A stretch of DNA of 64,000 nucleotides, taken from the NCBI GenBank assembly GCA_029237695.1, contig CM055277.1, positions 38,288,242 through 38,352,241 on the forward strand, read 5' to 3'. The notes under the pieces are model-generated. The model saw only the letters and a program-made list of their open reading frames with translations. It made no database searches and had not been told where the DNA came from. Below are positions 25,861-33,945 of the stretch, one piece after another. Positions within the stretch are counted from its first letter, which is position 1. The number at the start of each line of letters is the position of its first letter. Made by a program: the position numbers and the translations under genes. The stretch comes from Conchocele bisecta. Its lineage: Eukaryota > Mollusca > Bivalvia > Lucinida > Thyasiridae.

Positions 25861-28230
25861 GTGGGAATTGAAGTGTATGAGCCATATGAAAGTGGTGGTT
25901 GGAGTTTAAGGAAGGTGGCAAATGATAAATATAATGACAAAGTTACGGTGGGTATTTATAACGAGCACGCCTTTTTGATTACGGACATAGTTAAGGCCTG
26001 TCGCGTAATAGTTTGTGGTGAATGTAATCAACAATTTTCTCAAGCGGGTAATTTAAATAGACATAAGCTTACGTGTAAAAAGGGTCAGACGAAAGTTATA
26101 TTCACCTGCGAAGAGGGTAAAAATAGGGGTATAAGACGCCCAACACCCCCATTCGAAAGAGGGTTTTACCCCAAAAACTTTGCGACTAGTAAATCTATAA
26201 GTTGGATAGAAGGGTTTAAAGGTCCACACATTCATCACGCCATGTGTGGGTATGGTGGAGAAAACGTAGTGATAGGTGAAAAGAAGACAGTTTCAGGGTT
26301 TTGCGAAGAAACACAAACGGTGTATCAATTTTATGACTGTTATTGGGACGGGTGTTTAAAGTGTCTCGAAAAGTATGTGACGTTTATGGAAAGAAAAATT
26401 ATTGGCACGGTAAATAAGGAAGAAATAGAGGATAAGATAAAGGAAAGAAGAGAATTAATAGAGGCGAGAAATAAAAAATCATTCTTTATTAATGATGAGA
26501 TAGGTGATAAATACGAGATAGAAACCATGTGGAGTTGTGAATATACGGGTGTCGTCAACGCAATATCAGACCCACCAACAACGGGCTATCCATATAAAAT
26601 TGTGTACGATTTTGAAGCGTATTTACGCGAAGACGGCAGTAAAAGTAACACGGACACGCTCGAATATGAAAATGAGCACGTTCCAATAAGCGTTAGCATA
26701 GGAGATAATTTAGGGAATGAAATAACCCACATATGTAATACGGATGCCGGGAAATTAATAGAGTTGTTCGTTAAACATTTACAAGAGAGGGGAAAGGCAA
26801 TAAGAGAGGAGGTGAGAAAGAAATATCTTCCCACATGTATCGGAAATTTACCGAAACAGCAGGCTAGATATATTAACAAATGGATAGATCAAGTTCCGGT
26901 GGTGGGTTTCAATTCTAGTAAATACGACCTGAATTTAATAAGGAAATATTTAGTAGGAATATTAGCTGATAATACGCCGGAGATTAATGTGGGAAAGAAA
27001 GTTAACACTATCAAATATATATTAACGCCGGAATTTAGATTCTTGGATATAAAAGCATATCTTGGTCCAGAAACCTCTTACGACGCGTGGATAAAAGCCT
27101 ATGATTGTGCTGGGGTAAAGTCGTTCTTTCCGTATGAGTGGTTTGATTGTGTCGATAAATTAGATTATGAGGGGTTGCCGGGAATAGAGTGTTGGACAAA
27201 TAAATTAAATCCTAGTAACGAAATAACGGTTGGACAATTAGCGGAATGTAATAAGATTTATAAGACCGAAAATATGAAAACATTCAGGGATTGGTTAAAA
27301 TATTACAATAATTTGGATGTTGGACCATTTTTAGAAGCGCTTGAAAAGATGTCTGTATTTTATATGTCCCGGGGTATTGATATGTTGAAAGATGCGGTTG
27401 CTCTTCCTGGATTAGGACTCCACTATCTTCTCGCCGGCAGCATAAAAAGAAAAACGTACGATAAAATATCTATTCCAAATGAAAACGAGGGACTTTACGC
27501 GCCTAAAGAAACAAAGTATGAGGAAGATAAAAAAGCGTTAGTAGGTGGGCCCTCAATTGTGTTTTGTAGAAAAGAAGAGGCGGGTGTCACATATATCAGA
27601 CCAAAATTTGAGGAACAATTTAATTCGGTCGAAAATGATGAAATAGATTCGGAAACAACAAGATACCCTACAATTATTACTCGGGGTAGAACGGCAAACA
27701 TGGACATAGCCAATTTGAAAATTGATATAAATACAGAAAAGATTCAAGTGGACCGACAGGAACTTGAAATAACTAGGAATAAAATAGAAAAAGTTAAGCG
27801 GAAGAAGGAAAGACGCGGGTATAAAATAAAAAAATATCGGCAGGCAATGGGAAATGAAAAACGATGGTTGGAAATGGAAATGGAAAAATCCAGACAGAAA
27901 ATTGAAGCTGCTAAACGGATAATAGAAATGCAAAGGGAAATGATTCTGGACATGGAAATGGACATGAAAGAAGGGCAACAGAAAATAGGAAAGAAAATGG
28001 TAAAATCCAGTAATAAAATGAAAAAAATTGAACATAAACTAGAAGTGGAAACGAAAATAGAAGCGGAAATAGAAATAAGAATGGAAAATGCAAGGTTGGA
28101 AAGGGAAAGGGCAAAACAGGATTTGGAAATTGAAAAGTTGGAAATTGAAAAAATTAGACAGAAAGTGGAGACTAGACATAAAATGGAAATGGAAAAGCTA
28201 GGCAGGAAATGGAAAGGGAAAAATATATAA
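25861..28230 (+). CDS. POLB: Polymerase B, zinc finger and 3'-5' exonuclease part
   Basis: A 789-residue segment in the same frame as the preceding piece; the reading frame is open back to the TAA at 25807. It has a C2HC-type zinc finger at residues 52-72 (C52, C55, H68, C72). The family B proofreading exonuclease motifs follow: Exo I D250/E252 in YDFEAYL, Exo II N351 with Y355-D356, and Exo III Y482/D486. The PGLGLHYLLAG segment near 516-526 is typical of protein-primed polymerases of Polintons. From ~582 the sequence turns into a Lys/Glu/Met-rich coiled coil that is not part of the normal fold. The ORF ends by frameshift inside this repeat, at 28209-28230. Confidence 0.93.
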   Translation: MGIEVYEPYESGGWSLRKVANDKYNDKVTVGIYNEHAFLITDIVKACRVIVCGECNQQFSQAGNLNRHKLTCKKGQTKVIFTCEEGKNRGIRRPTPPFERGFYPKNFATSKSISWIEGFKGPHIHHAMCGYGGENVVIGEKKTVSGFCEETQTVYQFYDCYWDGCLKCLEKYVTFMERKIIGTVNKEEIEDKIKERRELIEARNKKSFFINDEIGDKYEIETMWSCEYTGVVNAISDPPTTGYPYKIVYDFEAYLREDGSKSNTDTLEYENEHVPISVSIGDNLGNEITHICNTDAGKLIELFVKHLQERGKAIREEVRKKYLPTCIGNLPKQQARYINKWIDQVPVVGFNSSKYDLNLIRKYLVGILADNTPEINVGKKVNTIKYILTPEFRFLDIKAYLGPETSYDAWIKAYDCAGVKSFFPYEWFDCVDKLDYEGLPGIECWTNKLNPSNEITVGQLAECNKIYKTENMKTFRDWLKYYNNLDVGPFLEALEKMSVFYMSRGIDMLKDAVALPGLGLHYLLAGSIKRKTYDKISIPNENEGLYAPKETKYEEDKKALVGGPSIVFCRKEEAGVTYIRPKFEEQFNSVENDEIDSETTRYPTIITRGRTANMDIANLKIDINTEKIQVDRQELEITRNKIEKVKRKKERRGYKIKKYRQAMGNEKRWLEMEMEKSRQKIEAAKRIIEMQREMILDMEMDMKEGQQKIGKKMVKSSNKMKKIEHKLEVETKIEAEIEIRMENARLERERAKQDLEIEKLEIEKIRQKVETRHKMEMEKLGRKWKGKNI

Positions 28231-28560
28231 AGAAAAGGGAACTGGAAATGAAAAAAATAAAGCAGGAAATGAAAATGGAAATGGAAAAAGATAGGCAGAA
28301 TATGGTAAGGAAAAAGGAAAAAGTCAGGCATGAAATGAAAATGGAAATGGAAATGGAAGCCAAAAAGGAAATGGAAATAGAAATGGAAAAAGTTAGGCAG
28401 AATATGGAAAGGAAAATGGAAATGAAAGTAAAACGAAATATGGAAAGGAAAATGAAAAAAGTAGACCAGGAAATTGAAAAATATATAAAGAAAAGGGAAA
28501 TTGAGGTGGAACATCAAATAGAAATGGAAATGAAAAGGGAAACAGCTAGACACGAAACGA
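27690..28560 (+). repeat. GAAATGGAAA-rich imperfect repeat encoding a coiled-coil insertion
   Basis: The coding strand is almost pure purine, built from variants of GAAATGGAAATGGAAA with Lys, Glu, Met, Arg and Ile codons. It lies between the exonuclease half and motif A, where related polymerases have only a short linker. The polB frameshift falls inside it, as expected for slippage in low-complexity DNA. The long 'ORFs' on the other strand are Phe/Ile/Ser shadows. Confidence 0.85.
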
Positions 28561-29882
28561 AAAAATGTAAGGGAATTATTGGTGTAGATGCGAACGCGTT
28601 ATATTTATCGACACTCAGCAAAGATATGCCGGACGGAGAAGAGACAGTTCACCACAATGACGACCCCCACGATTCAAAGAGGATAAAAATATTCACCGAA
28701 AATGTTATGTTAGGAAAATGGTTCGGATTTGTTAATGTTGATATAGAAGTTCCTACCGAACTTAGAGATAAGTTTGGGGAAATGCCACCAATATTTATTA
28801 ATAGGGTAGTAGAGAAATCAGAAGTACCAGAACACATGCTAAAATATTTAGAACACACGGGAAGAAAGAGGGAGGAATGTAAGAAATTAGTTGGCATATT
28901 ATTCGCGAAAGGTGTATTGCTTTACGTTCCGCTTTTAAAGTGGTATTTAGAGCACGGATTAAAAATAACTGGTATACACACCAGCTTCGAGTACGAAAAA
29001 GCCACACCATTTAAATGGTTTGTAAAGGAAGTTACAGAGGCCAGAAGACAGGGGGATGTGGACAAAACCAAGGCCCCAATTGCGGGTATAATGAAACTGT
29101 TAGGAAATTCGTGCTGCGGTAAAATGATAGAATCTCCAGAAAAACACCTCAACACCGTATGGACAAAGGATGAGAAGCGTGTTGATAGGTCTTTAAAATC
29201 CGCATATTTTAGTGATTTAGAAGAGATTGGGGACGCGTATGAGATATCATGTAGAAAAAAAGAATCTAAAATGGATAGACCATTTCATTGCGGTATAGCG
29301 GTATATCAGCTTGCTAAGCTGAGGATGTTAGAGTTTTATTACGATTTCTTAGATAAGTATGTAGATAGATCCGATTTTGAACTAATACAAATGGATACGG
29401 ATAGTTTCTATATGGGTATAAGCGAAAAACCTCCGCCGGGAAAAGAGAAATATGGTAGTTTTGATAATCTCATAAAACCGCACTTAAGAGAGGAATATGA
29501 ACTGGATAAGAAAAATTGGCTGGCTTGGGATAAATGGAGTGATAGAGAGCCTGGACTTTTTAAGGTTGAGTTTTGTGGTGATAGAGCTATAGCGCTTTCT
29601 AGTAAGTGTTATTTTGTAGAGGATTTAAACACTTCTAAACCCGTGGTGAAACACTCCGCGAAGGGTTTATCCGCGAGACAAAATGAGTTAACGTGGGGGA
29701 GATACGATGCAGCCCTACAATGTGGCACGACCGGGGAAATTGATAGAGGGAAAAACAGAGGTTTTAGAATGAAAGATGGTAATATGACCACTTACACGCA
29801 ACAGAAATTAGGATTATCCGCGTATTACGATAAGAGATTTGTTTTACCGGATGGAATACATACGGAACCGCTATTGATTTAA
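28209..29882 (+). CDS. POLB: Polymerase B, palm and thumb part
   Basis: A 557-residue C-terminal half of protein-primed family B DNA polymerase. Residues 1-118 continue the Lys/Glu/Met coiled coil. Then come motif A with D127 (GVDANALYLSTL), motif B at 296-304 (KLLGNSCCG) and motif C with D396/D398 (MDTDSF). The Lys-rich region near AKGLSARQ is typical of the thumb. All polymerase catalytic residues are present. The nominal ATG lies in the coil repeat and is probably not a true start, because the upstream fragment carries the exonuclease half of the same protein. polB stops at 29882, 50 bp before the next gene's ATG. Confidence 0.94.
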   Translation: MEREKYIKKRELEMKKIKQEMKMEMEKDRQNMVRKKEKVRHEMKMEMEMEAKKEMEIEMEKVRQNMERKMEMKVKRNMERKMKKVDQEIEKYIKKREIEVEHQIEMEMKRETARHETKKCKGIIGVDANALYLSTLSKDMPDGEETVHHNDDPHDSKRIKIFTENVMLGKWFGFVNVDIEVPTELRDKFGEMPPIFINRVVEKSEVPEHMLKYLEHTGRKREECKKLVGILFAKGVLLYVPLLKWYLEHGLKITGIHTSFEYEKATPFKWFVKEVTEARRQGDVDKTKAPIAGIMKLLGNSCCGKMIESPEKHLNTVWTKDEKRVDRSLKSAYFSDLEEIGDAYEISCRKKESKMDRPFHCGIAVYQLAKLRMLEFYYDFLDKYVDRSDFELIQMDTDSFYMGISEKPPPGKEKYGSFDNLIKPHLREEYELDKKNWLAWDKWSDREPGLFKVEFCGDRAIALSSKCYFVEDLNTSKPVVKHSAKGLSARQNELTWGRYDAALQCGTTGEIDRGKNRGFRMKDGNMTTYTQQKLGLSAYYDKRFVLPDGIHTEPLLI

Positions 29883-29932
29883 GTAATTAATTAATTATTA
29901 CAATTGAAAATATATCCGGTAATTTATAAATA
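29883..29932 (+). promoter_or_regulatory. Promoter-like module, second copy
   Basis: It contains TAATTAATTAATTATT, ATTGAAAATATATCC and AATTTATAAATA directly abutting the ATG at 29933. It closely parallels 24781-24833, and the last block is shared with the region before the gene at 35900. A TATAAATA-like box right next to an ATG would imply an extremely short 5' leader. Confidence 0.55.
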
Positions 29933-30277
29933 ATGCCGAAAACCAAACTTAGTAGAAGCGACATAATAGAGATATCTAATGGACGGGGGAAAGTTCCGGC
30001 TGAATGGGTTAAAAAGAAATATAAAATAGGAACACGCAGACTTACAAATCTATGGAGTAGGGACCCCACATTACAAACTGGGGCAGAAATGTGGATACCG
30101 GAGAAAACGGGGGTCAAAAGACCGATAGGCAGACCGAAAGGCACTAAAAACCCGAGCAAAGAATGGGGCGAAAACAACGGGTGGAATGGTGAAAAAATTA
30201 AGCATTTTGAAAATTTGGAACAAATTGGTAATAATTTTGGAAAATTATACACCAACCCCCCTAATGATACTATTTAA
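29933..30277 (+). CDS. Small HTH/AT-hook DNA-binding protein of the Polinton
   Basis: An intact 114-residue basic protein. Residues 7-45 look like a helix-turn-helix (SDIIEISNGRGKVPAEWV then KKKYKIGTRRLTNLW). Residues ~63-75 contain an AT-hook-like GRPKGTKN. It follows polB on the same strand after 50 bp and shares polB's AT-rich composition and promoter-like module. The likely role is DNA binding or regulation within the element; this is inferred from the motifs and I do not recognise a named family. The downstream neighbour is convergent. Confidence 0.7.
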   Translation: MPKTKLSRSDIIEISNGRGKVPAEWVKKKYKIGTRRLTNLWSRDPTLQTGAEMWIPEKTGVKRPIGRPKGTKNPSKEWGENNGWNGEKIKHFENLEQIGNNFGKLYTNPPNDTI

Positions 30278-30450
30278 ACATAGTTGTCATTTCATTAGGT
30301 GCAAACGCTCTAGGATATATTAACAACCCATAAAAATCCATATTTTCCCAATATTCTGAAACACCGGGAAGACTTATAGTAGAAAAACAAAGTTTTCAGA
30401 CATATCTGGTGACATATGAAAATCAGATCTAAATAATGCCGCAGCACTCA
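30278..30450. other. Convergent intergenic gap and composition switch
   Basis: A 173-bp gap between the AT-rich polymerase module (plus strand) and the GC-richer integrase (minus strand). I see no gene or strong hairpin. The base composition of the element changes here. Confidence 0.5.
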
Positions 30451-31077
30451 TTACATGAGAACACCATCCGGGGGTAGCTGGGTGTCAGAAGGCGCCGCGA
30501 GAAGTTCTTCGCGAACAAACCCGCGAGATGGACCATCAGCCAAATAGTAAATTACGGGCTCATCGGGTTTGGTAATAGATCGATCTAGATGATATACATT
30601 CAGAGACCACACGGGAAACGTCGCGCGGCGGCTGCCACCTTCGAGCTCTCCCGGTTGATAGAGGTACCGGACAGTAACATCCGATGGAAGCCGTTTTTCC
30701 GCTAAACCAACGGGTCGCCCGCGCGAGGCGGCAGAGGGCTTGCTCGTCACCCTTTTAAACTTGATAGCATCTACGGGCTTCTTACCTATCAATCTGGTCA
30801 CCTCTCCGTTCAGTGCGGAGACCACGGCGGGCAGTCTGGTCACCCACTCGGTAGATCGCGTATGAGGGTCTACGAGTTCTTTGGCGTATTGGTGACCGAA
30901 CAGTCTCTCAGCCAGGGTTCGATTGAAACGCTCCACGATTCCCTGGTCCCGGTGGATGTTGACGCGGCCGCGTCTGACAGAAACTTTGTGTTTAGATAAT
31001 AGATGAGATACCGCGCCCATGAACTCGCGGCCGGGATCAACCTGGAGAAGATTCGGCCATTTGAGAGGACCTCCTTT
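30451..31077 (-). CDS. INT: Integrase, C-terminal half of catalytic core and chromo-like tail (fragment)
   Basis: The frame is open from ~31077 although the first ATG is at 31020. It shows the second catalytic Asp in LLQVDPGREF, just upstream of that ATG, and the catalytic Glu in IVERFNRTLAERLFG, two members of the DDE triad of retroviral-type integrases. The C-terminal part (...YLYQPGELEGG...WSLNVYHL...) matches the chromodomain-like tail of Polinton integrases. The core is broken upstream, between 31077 and ~31225, by at least two frameshifts, so the first Asp is not in the same ORF. The role would be strand transfer of the element's ends. Confidence 0.9.
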   Translation of the reverse strand, partial: KGGPLKWPNLLQVDPGREFMGAVSHLLSKHKVSVRRGRVNIHRDQGIVERFNRTLAERLFGHQYAKELVDPHTRSTEWVTRLPAVVSALNGEVTRLIGKKPVDAIKFKRVTSKPSAASRGRPVGLAEKRLPSDVTVRYLYQPGELEGGSRRATFPVWSLNVYHLDRSITKPDEPVIYYLADGPSRGFVREELLAAPSDTQLPPDGVLM

Positions 31078-31209
31078 TTAATATATTCGGGAAAGAGCCT
31101 CTGTCCACCTCCTTAGACTCTTTCGTAGCCACTCGGCTCAGCCCCCTTGTAAGCGACTCGCTACGTTCAACGATTGTCAGCCGCGTACTTAGTTACTCTT
31201 TGCCGATCC
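31078..31209 (-). pseudogene. INT: Integrase middle segment, frameshifted
   Basis: Residues of the DDE core can be recognised in alternating frames here: a TKYA stretch, then LTIV where the first catalytic Asp should follow, then ATKESKEVD and FPNILK. No single frame stays open. At least two indels are needed to link the N- and C-terminal parts of the integrase. This may be decay or uncorrected sequencing indels. Confidence 0.75.
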
Positions 31210-31497
31210 TTAGAACCGCGATCGTGAGGAGAAACAGGAGATCCGCTGGTGAACTTGGTTCGGCACCGGCACGTCGAATTTCGGGCGCGGAATATTGTGA
31301 GGCGCGGGTAAATAGATCTGCCAGATGGCCTGCTTCTTGAGCCATTCCTTGACAGCGTTTTCTGAAACCTTGGTCGCCGCCGCGAGGTTCTTGATGGCCG
31401 CGAGTCCCTTCCAGTACCCGCGGGGGCTATAGTACGTGTTCGCTAGCTTGCGCGCTAAGCGAACCGAGGGTTTGGTATCAAGTTTGCGCGTGTTCAT
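31210..31497 (-). CDS. INT: Integrase, N-terminal fragment
   Basis: A 95-residue start of the integrase. Residues 21-75 (YYSPRGYWKGLAAIKNLA, ENAVKEWLKKQAIWQIYLP, RPKFDVPVPNQVHQ) are the highly conserved N-terminal region of Polinton integrases. The last ~15 residues (RISCFSSRSRF) are out of frame, so the first indel lies near 31250. The ATG at 31497 overlaps the 3' end of the next upstream gene by 20 bp, consistent with compact gene packing. Confidence 0.88.
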   Translation of the reverse strand: MNTRKLDTKPSVRLARKLANTYYSPRGYWKGLAAIKNLAAATKVSENAVKEWLKKQAIWQIYLPAPHNIPRPKFDVPVPNQVHQRISCFSSRSRF

Positions 31498-31819
31498 CGT
31501 ATGCGAAGTATTCTAATACATCGGACAATCTCCAACATGCCGTCGCCAGTTCGTCCGGTAACTGTGTCCCTAATAATAAACCTTTGTTGGAAGTTTCGCT
31601 GCAGCCCCAATCGCGTTTGGGTTGAAACAGGAGAGGGGAATCTAACTCGGAGGAATCTAACATCTGCTTTGCGAAAAGGGTGGCCGCTTTTTCGTCCTCG
31701 CGCCACGTCTCGAGAGAATCTCGGGCCAGACGAATCATACTCTTTGCACCAGGTAAACGATGTTTTTGGGCAGTGTAGCCTACATCGATCATAGCGTCAT
31801 AAAGTTCGTCAACTAACAT
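31478..31819 (-). CDS. Small Polinton protein of unknown function (113 aa)
   Basis: An intact 113-residue ORF directly upstream of the integrase on the same strand, overlapping it by 20 bp. No recognised domain. The C-terminus is acidic (LPDELATACWRLSDVLEYFAYDE) and predicted helical. The position between integrase and a TM gene, GC content and spacing support a real gene. It lacks the His/Asp/Cys layout of an adenain protease. The 70-aa ORF at 31494-31706 in another frame is a shadow. Confidence 0.7.
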   Translation of the reverse strand: MLVDELYDAMIDVGYTAQKHRLPGAKSMIRLARDSLETWREDEKAATLFAKQMLDSSELDSPLLFQPKRDWGCSETSNKGLLLGTQLPDELATACWRLSDVLEYFAYDEHAQT

Positions 31820-31875
31820 CGTTCTATATATATATATATATTTTTATAAAAAAAATAATTGTTTTAATTAATTAA
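31820..31875 (-). promoter_or_regulatory. AT-rich intergenic promoter-like segment
   Basis: On the minus strand it reads TAATTAATTAATTAAAAC, then a run of T, then (TA)n before the ATG at 31819. It resembles the TAATTAATTAATTATTAC block before 29933. It is one of the few spacers over 50 bp within the minus-strand cluster. Confidence 0.45.
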
Positions 31876-32310
31876 TTATTTTATATAGTAGCCGACGAGA
31901 CCCACCACACCCATTCCTACGACGATGAACGCGATATCGCGGTCTTTTTGGGCCTCTGACGGTACATAGAAATCTGAAAGTTGTGGCTCACGATCCAGCG
32001 GCGCGAGACTTCTCTGTGGATATGCCAGCTCGTACTCTCTATTAGCTTCTTCAACGTTCTGGAAAGTTTGCGCGGCGTGATTCTCGCGGCGAAGCTCTTC
32101 GTTGACCCAGTCCAGATGTGCGGTTCGTTTTTTCGACCACGCTTCCTTTGCGCTATTGAGTTGTTCTACAGCTAAATCGTGACGCTTACGCTCCTCATCC
32201 ACGTTCGAGCTTTTCATTTTCGAGAATAGAAAGTTGCTACCGCTGAACGCCAATGCGTTTACGAGCGCACCACCTATCATTATTCCGATCGAAGCCATTT
32301 TTATTTCCAT
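31876..32310 (-). CDS. Polinton membrane/coiled-coil protein (144 aa)
   Basis: An intact ORF. A hydrophobic N-terminus (ASIGIMIGGALVNALAFSGSNFLF, residues 6-29) is followed by a charged helical region (residues 35-95: EERKRHDLAVEQLNSAKEAW...). After the conserved-looking PQLSDFYVPSEAQKDRDIAF comes a C-terminal membrane span (~125-142). I recognise this arrangement as one conserved in metazoan Polintons, but the function is not known. The likely true start is the second Met (ASIGIM context). The upstream gene ends 10 bp into it. Confidence 0.8.
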   Translation of the reverse strand: MEIKMASIGIMIGGALVNALAFSGSNFLFSKMKSSNVDEERKRHDLAVEQLNSAKEAWSKKRTAHLDWVNEELRRENHAAQTFQNVEEANREYELAYPQRSLAPLDREPQLSDFYVPSEAQKDRDIAFIVVGMGVVGLVGYYIK

Positions 32311-32537
32311 ATATTAACTGGTAGAATTCCAGCTTTAACTAGATAATCTCGGGTCCAAACTGCGGTCGCTACATCTAAGGTCGCGAGCCCTACGTCTCTC
32401 GCAGTAAAGTCCAATTTGGGAGCGGGCCCTCCTAAGAATCTCTTTGATAGTTCAGCATACCCGATACTGAAACCCGATATCACCACGGCGTGATAAAGCG
32501 CATTCACTAACATTTTACCATCTTGTTCATCCATCAT
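32301..32537 (-). CDS. Small Polinton membrane protein (78 aa)
   Basis: An intact 78-residue ORF. The first half has a hydrophobic stretch (LVNALYHAVVISGFSIGYAEL). The second half (APKLDFTARDVGLATLDVATAVWTR, then YLVKAGILP) looks like a conserved Polinton small-protein motif. The start overlaps the stop of the upstream gene at 32537 and the end overlaps the next gene by 10 bp, so it is translated from a tightly packed cluster. Function unknown. Confidence 0.75.
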   Translation of the reverse strand: MMDEQDGKMLVNALYHAVVISGFSIGYAELSKRFLGGPAPKLDFTARDVGLATLDVATAVWTRDYLVKAGILPVNIWK

Positions 32538-33019
32538 TATTGCATATAAAAAGGATCGCGTTTAATGTTTAAATAGGGTGCATCCCTCAACGATTGGTTT
32601 GGAACCGCGTCCAACAGTGATGGGGGTTGTTTTTTCAATTTCAGTCTCGTTGACCTGTTGTTGAAACGGTCAAGCACATACAGGGTGCCCACAACTGACA
32701 GACCACCAACAACAACCCACGGGATCCAATCAGTTGGAGCAATCGGTTCCAACCCAATGGCGATTGGGGGAGAAACAGCTGTCACCGGGTGTTTTGTCGT
32801 CTCTGTCTCCGGTTGCAACGACCGTTTGGCCTCTCGAAGATCGACGAGTATTTTATCTTGTTTAGCTTTTCGTGTGGCAGCCGCCGCTCGCCCAGTTGCC
32901 TGTCTTTTTGGATTTTTATGTCTCGTTGGAGGATCAATCGGAGTTGCAATCGGGTTCATCCAATCTCGATTGGGAGTTGAGGGTTCCGTCACTCTCGCGG
33001 GTGTGTCTTGTGTCATCAT
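32537..33019 (-). CDS. Polinton protein with one TM span, basic N-terminus (160 aa)
   Basis: An intact ORF. Residues 1-70 are Pro/Arg/Lys-rich (RHKNPKRQATGRAAAATRKAKQ), possibly nucleic-acid-contacting. Residues ~99-116 (WIPWVVVGGLSVVGTLYVL) form a clear membrane segment. The start overlaps the preceding 268-aa gene by 86 bp in another frame. It could be a virion-associated membrane protein. No family named with confidence. Confidence 0.7.
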   Translation of the reverse strand: MMTQDTPARVTEPSTPNRDWMNPIATPIDPPTRHKNPKRQATGRAAAATRKAKQDKILVDLREAKRSLQPETETTKHPVTAVSPPIAIGLEPIAPTDWIPWVVVGGLSVVGTLYVLDRFNNRSTRLKLKKQPPSLLDAVPNQSLRDAPYLNIKRDPFYMQ

Positions 33020-33740
33020 TTTCTGAGCTTATAGTTAGTGGGCATATATGTCCAAATTGACAGTGTTTACCCGTGGTCAACGCGGTTGTCAGCGGGGCTA
33101 AGTACATTCCAAAGTTGTGATAAATTGAGCAGCATGCTGTTCTAAGAGTGTGTCCTATAAAAGGGTCAGTTTCTAAATCACTAATCAACCCCGCGGTGTT
33201 TGGAATAGGGAGAATTGCACTGACAGCGGTAGCGTAAAAATGAATAGCCGCCGATCCGAGAGTTTTTGTCATCTCCGCACCTAATTTAGATTCGTATCGC
33301 GCGTACATTTTATCGACCTCCGCAACCGACATTTTGTCCACCTGGCAAATTGAGAGACACCTACCGAGATAATGCTCCGATTGCCCCCCAACAACCAGCG
33401 CAGCCAACCGCTCGCGTCTCGCCGCGTTTTCATTCGCACTCGGGATTGAAGTTGAACTACAATCTGTGAATTGGGGGGTTGAGGTGCAATCGGGGGTTGA
33501 TTCGCGATTGGTGTTCGATACCGATTGTGTTGAGGTTTCTTCCATTAGCTGATCGAGAAGTTCGTCGCAGTTCATTATTGATAATTTAATTATTCTTACG
33601 AGTCTCATAAGTTTAACATATTGCCAAGCGCACCACCCGATACTTATGATCACCGTTATGCTCGCAACAAAGCTCGCAGCGGAGCAACAAATTCTTAACA
33701 ATTGCTCAGCATTAAGCATTGTTAAGTATTTGTTAAGCAT
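32934..33740 (-). CDS. Conserved Polinton protein (up to 268 aa), start uncertain
   Basis: The core at residues ~110-235 (...YARYESKLGAEMTKTLGSAAIHFYATAVS..., DLETDPFIGHTLRTACCSIYHNFGMYLAPL) resembles a protein repeatedly found in metazoan Polintons; role unknown. The nominal first 16 residues are encoded by a minisatellite, and residues 17-45 are a hydrophobic span. The alternative start at M56 (33575; NCDELLDQLMEE) begins a soluble acidic protein and fits better. The C-terminus, past ~235, overlaps the next gene in another frame. Confidence 0.75.
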   Translation of the reverse strand: MLNKYLTMLNAEQLLRICCSAASFVASITVIISIGWCAWQYVKLMRLVRIIKLSIMNCDELLDQLMEETSTQSVSNTNRESTPDCTSTPQFTDCSSTSIPSANENAARRERLAALVVGGQSEHYLGRCLSICQVDKMSVAEVDKMYARYESKLGAEMTKTLGSAAIHFYATAVSAILPIPNTAGLISDLETDPFIGHTLRTACCSIYHNFGMYLAPLTTALTTGKHCQFGHICPLTISSENDDTRHTRESDGTLNSQSRLDEPDCNSD

Positions 33741-33945
33741 TGTTCAACATTTATTCGGCATTATTCAGTAATTGTTAAGCATTGCTCATTAACTGTTAAG
33801 CATTGCTCAGTAATTGTTAGGCCTTGTTAAGCGTTGTTAAACATTGTTAAGCTTTGCTCAGTAATTTTAATCATTGTTCAGTAATTGTTAAGCATTGTTC
33901 AGTAACTGTTAAGCATTGCTCAGCATTGTTCAGTAATTGCTAATT
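33690..33945. repeat. Minisatellite of ATTGTTAAGCATTGCTCAGTA type within the Polinton
   Basis: About a dozen imperfect copies of ATTGTTAAGCATTG and ATTGCTCAGTAATTG fill the gap between the ATPase stop and the 268-aa gene, and extend into the nominal starts and stops of both. The Asn-Asn-Tyr-type C-terminus of the ATPase and the MLN start of the other gene are encoded by it. Confidence 0.85.

Noticed and set aside
27744..28553. 269-aa minus-strand ORF rich in Phe, Ile, Ser and His.
   Set aside because: Antisense shadow of the purine-rich coiled-coil insertion of polymerase B.
31478..31819. 113-aa ORF as a possible capsid protease.
   Set aside because: I cannot find the catalytic His/Asp/Cys arrangement; left as unknown.
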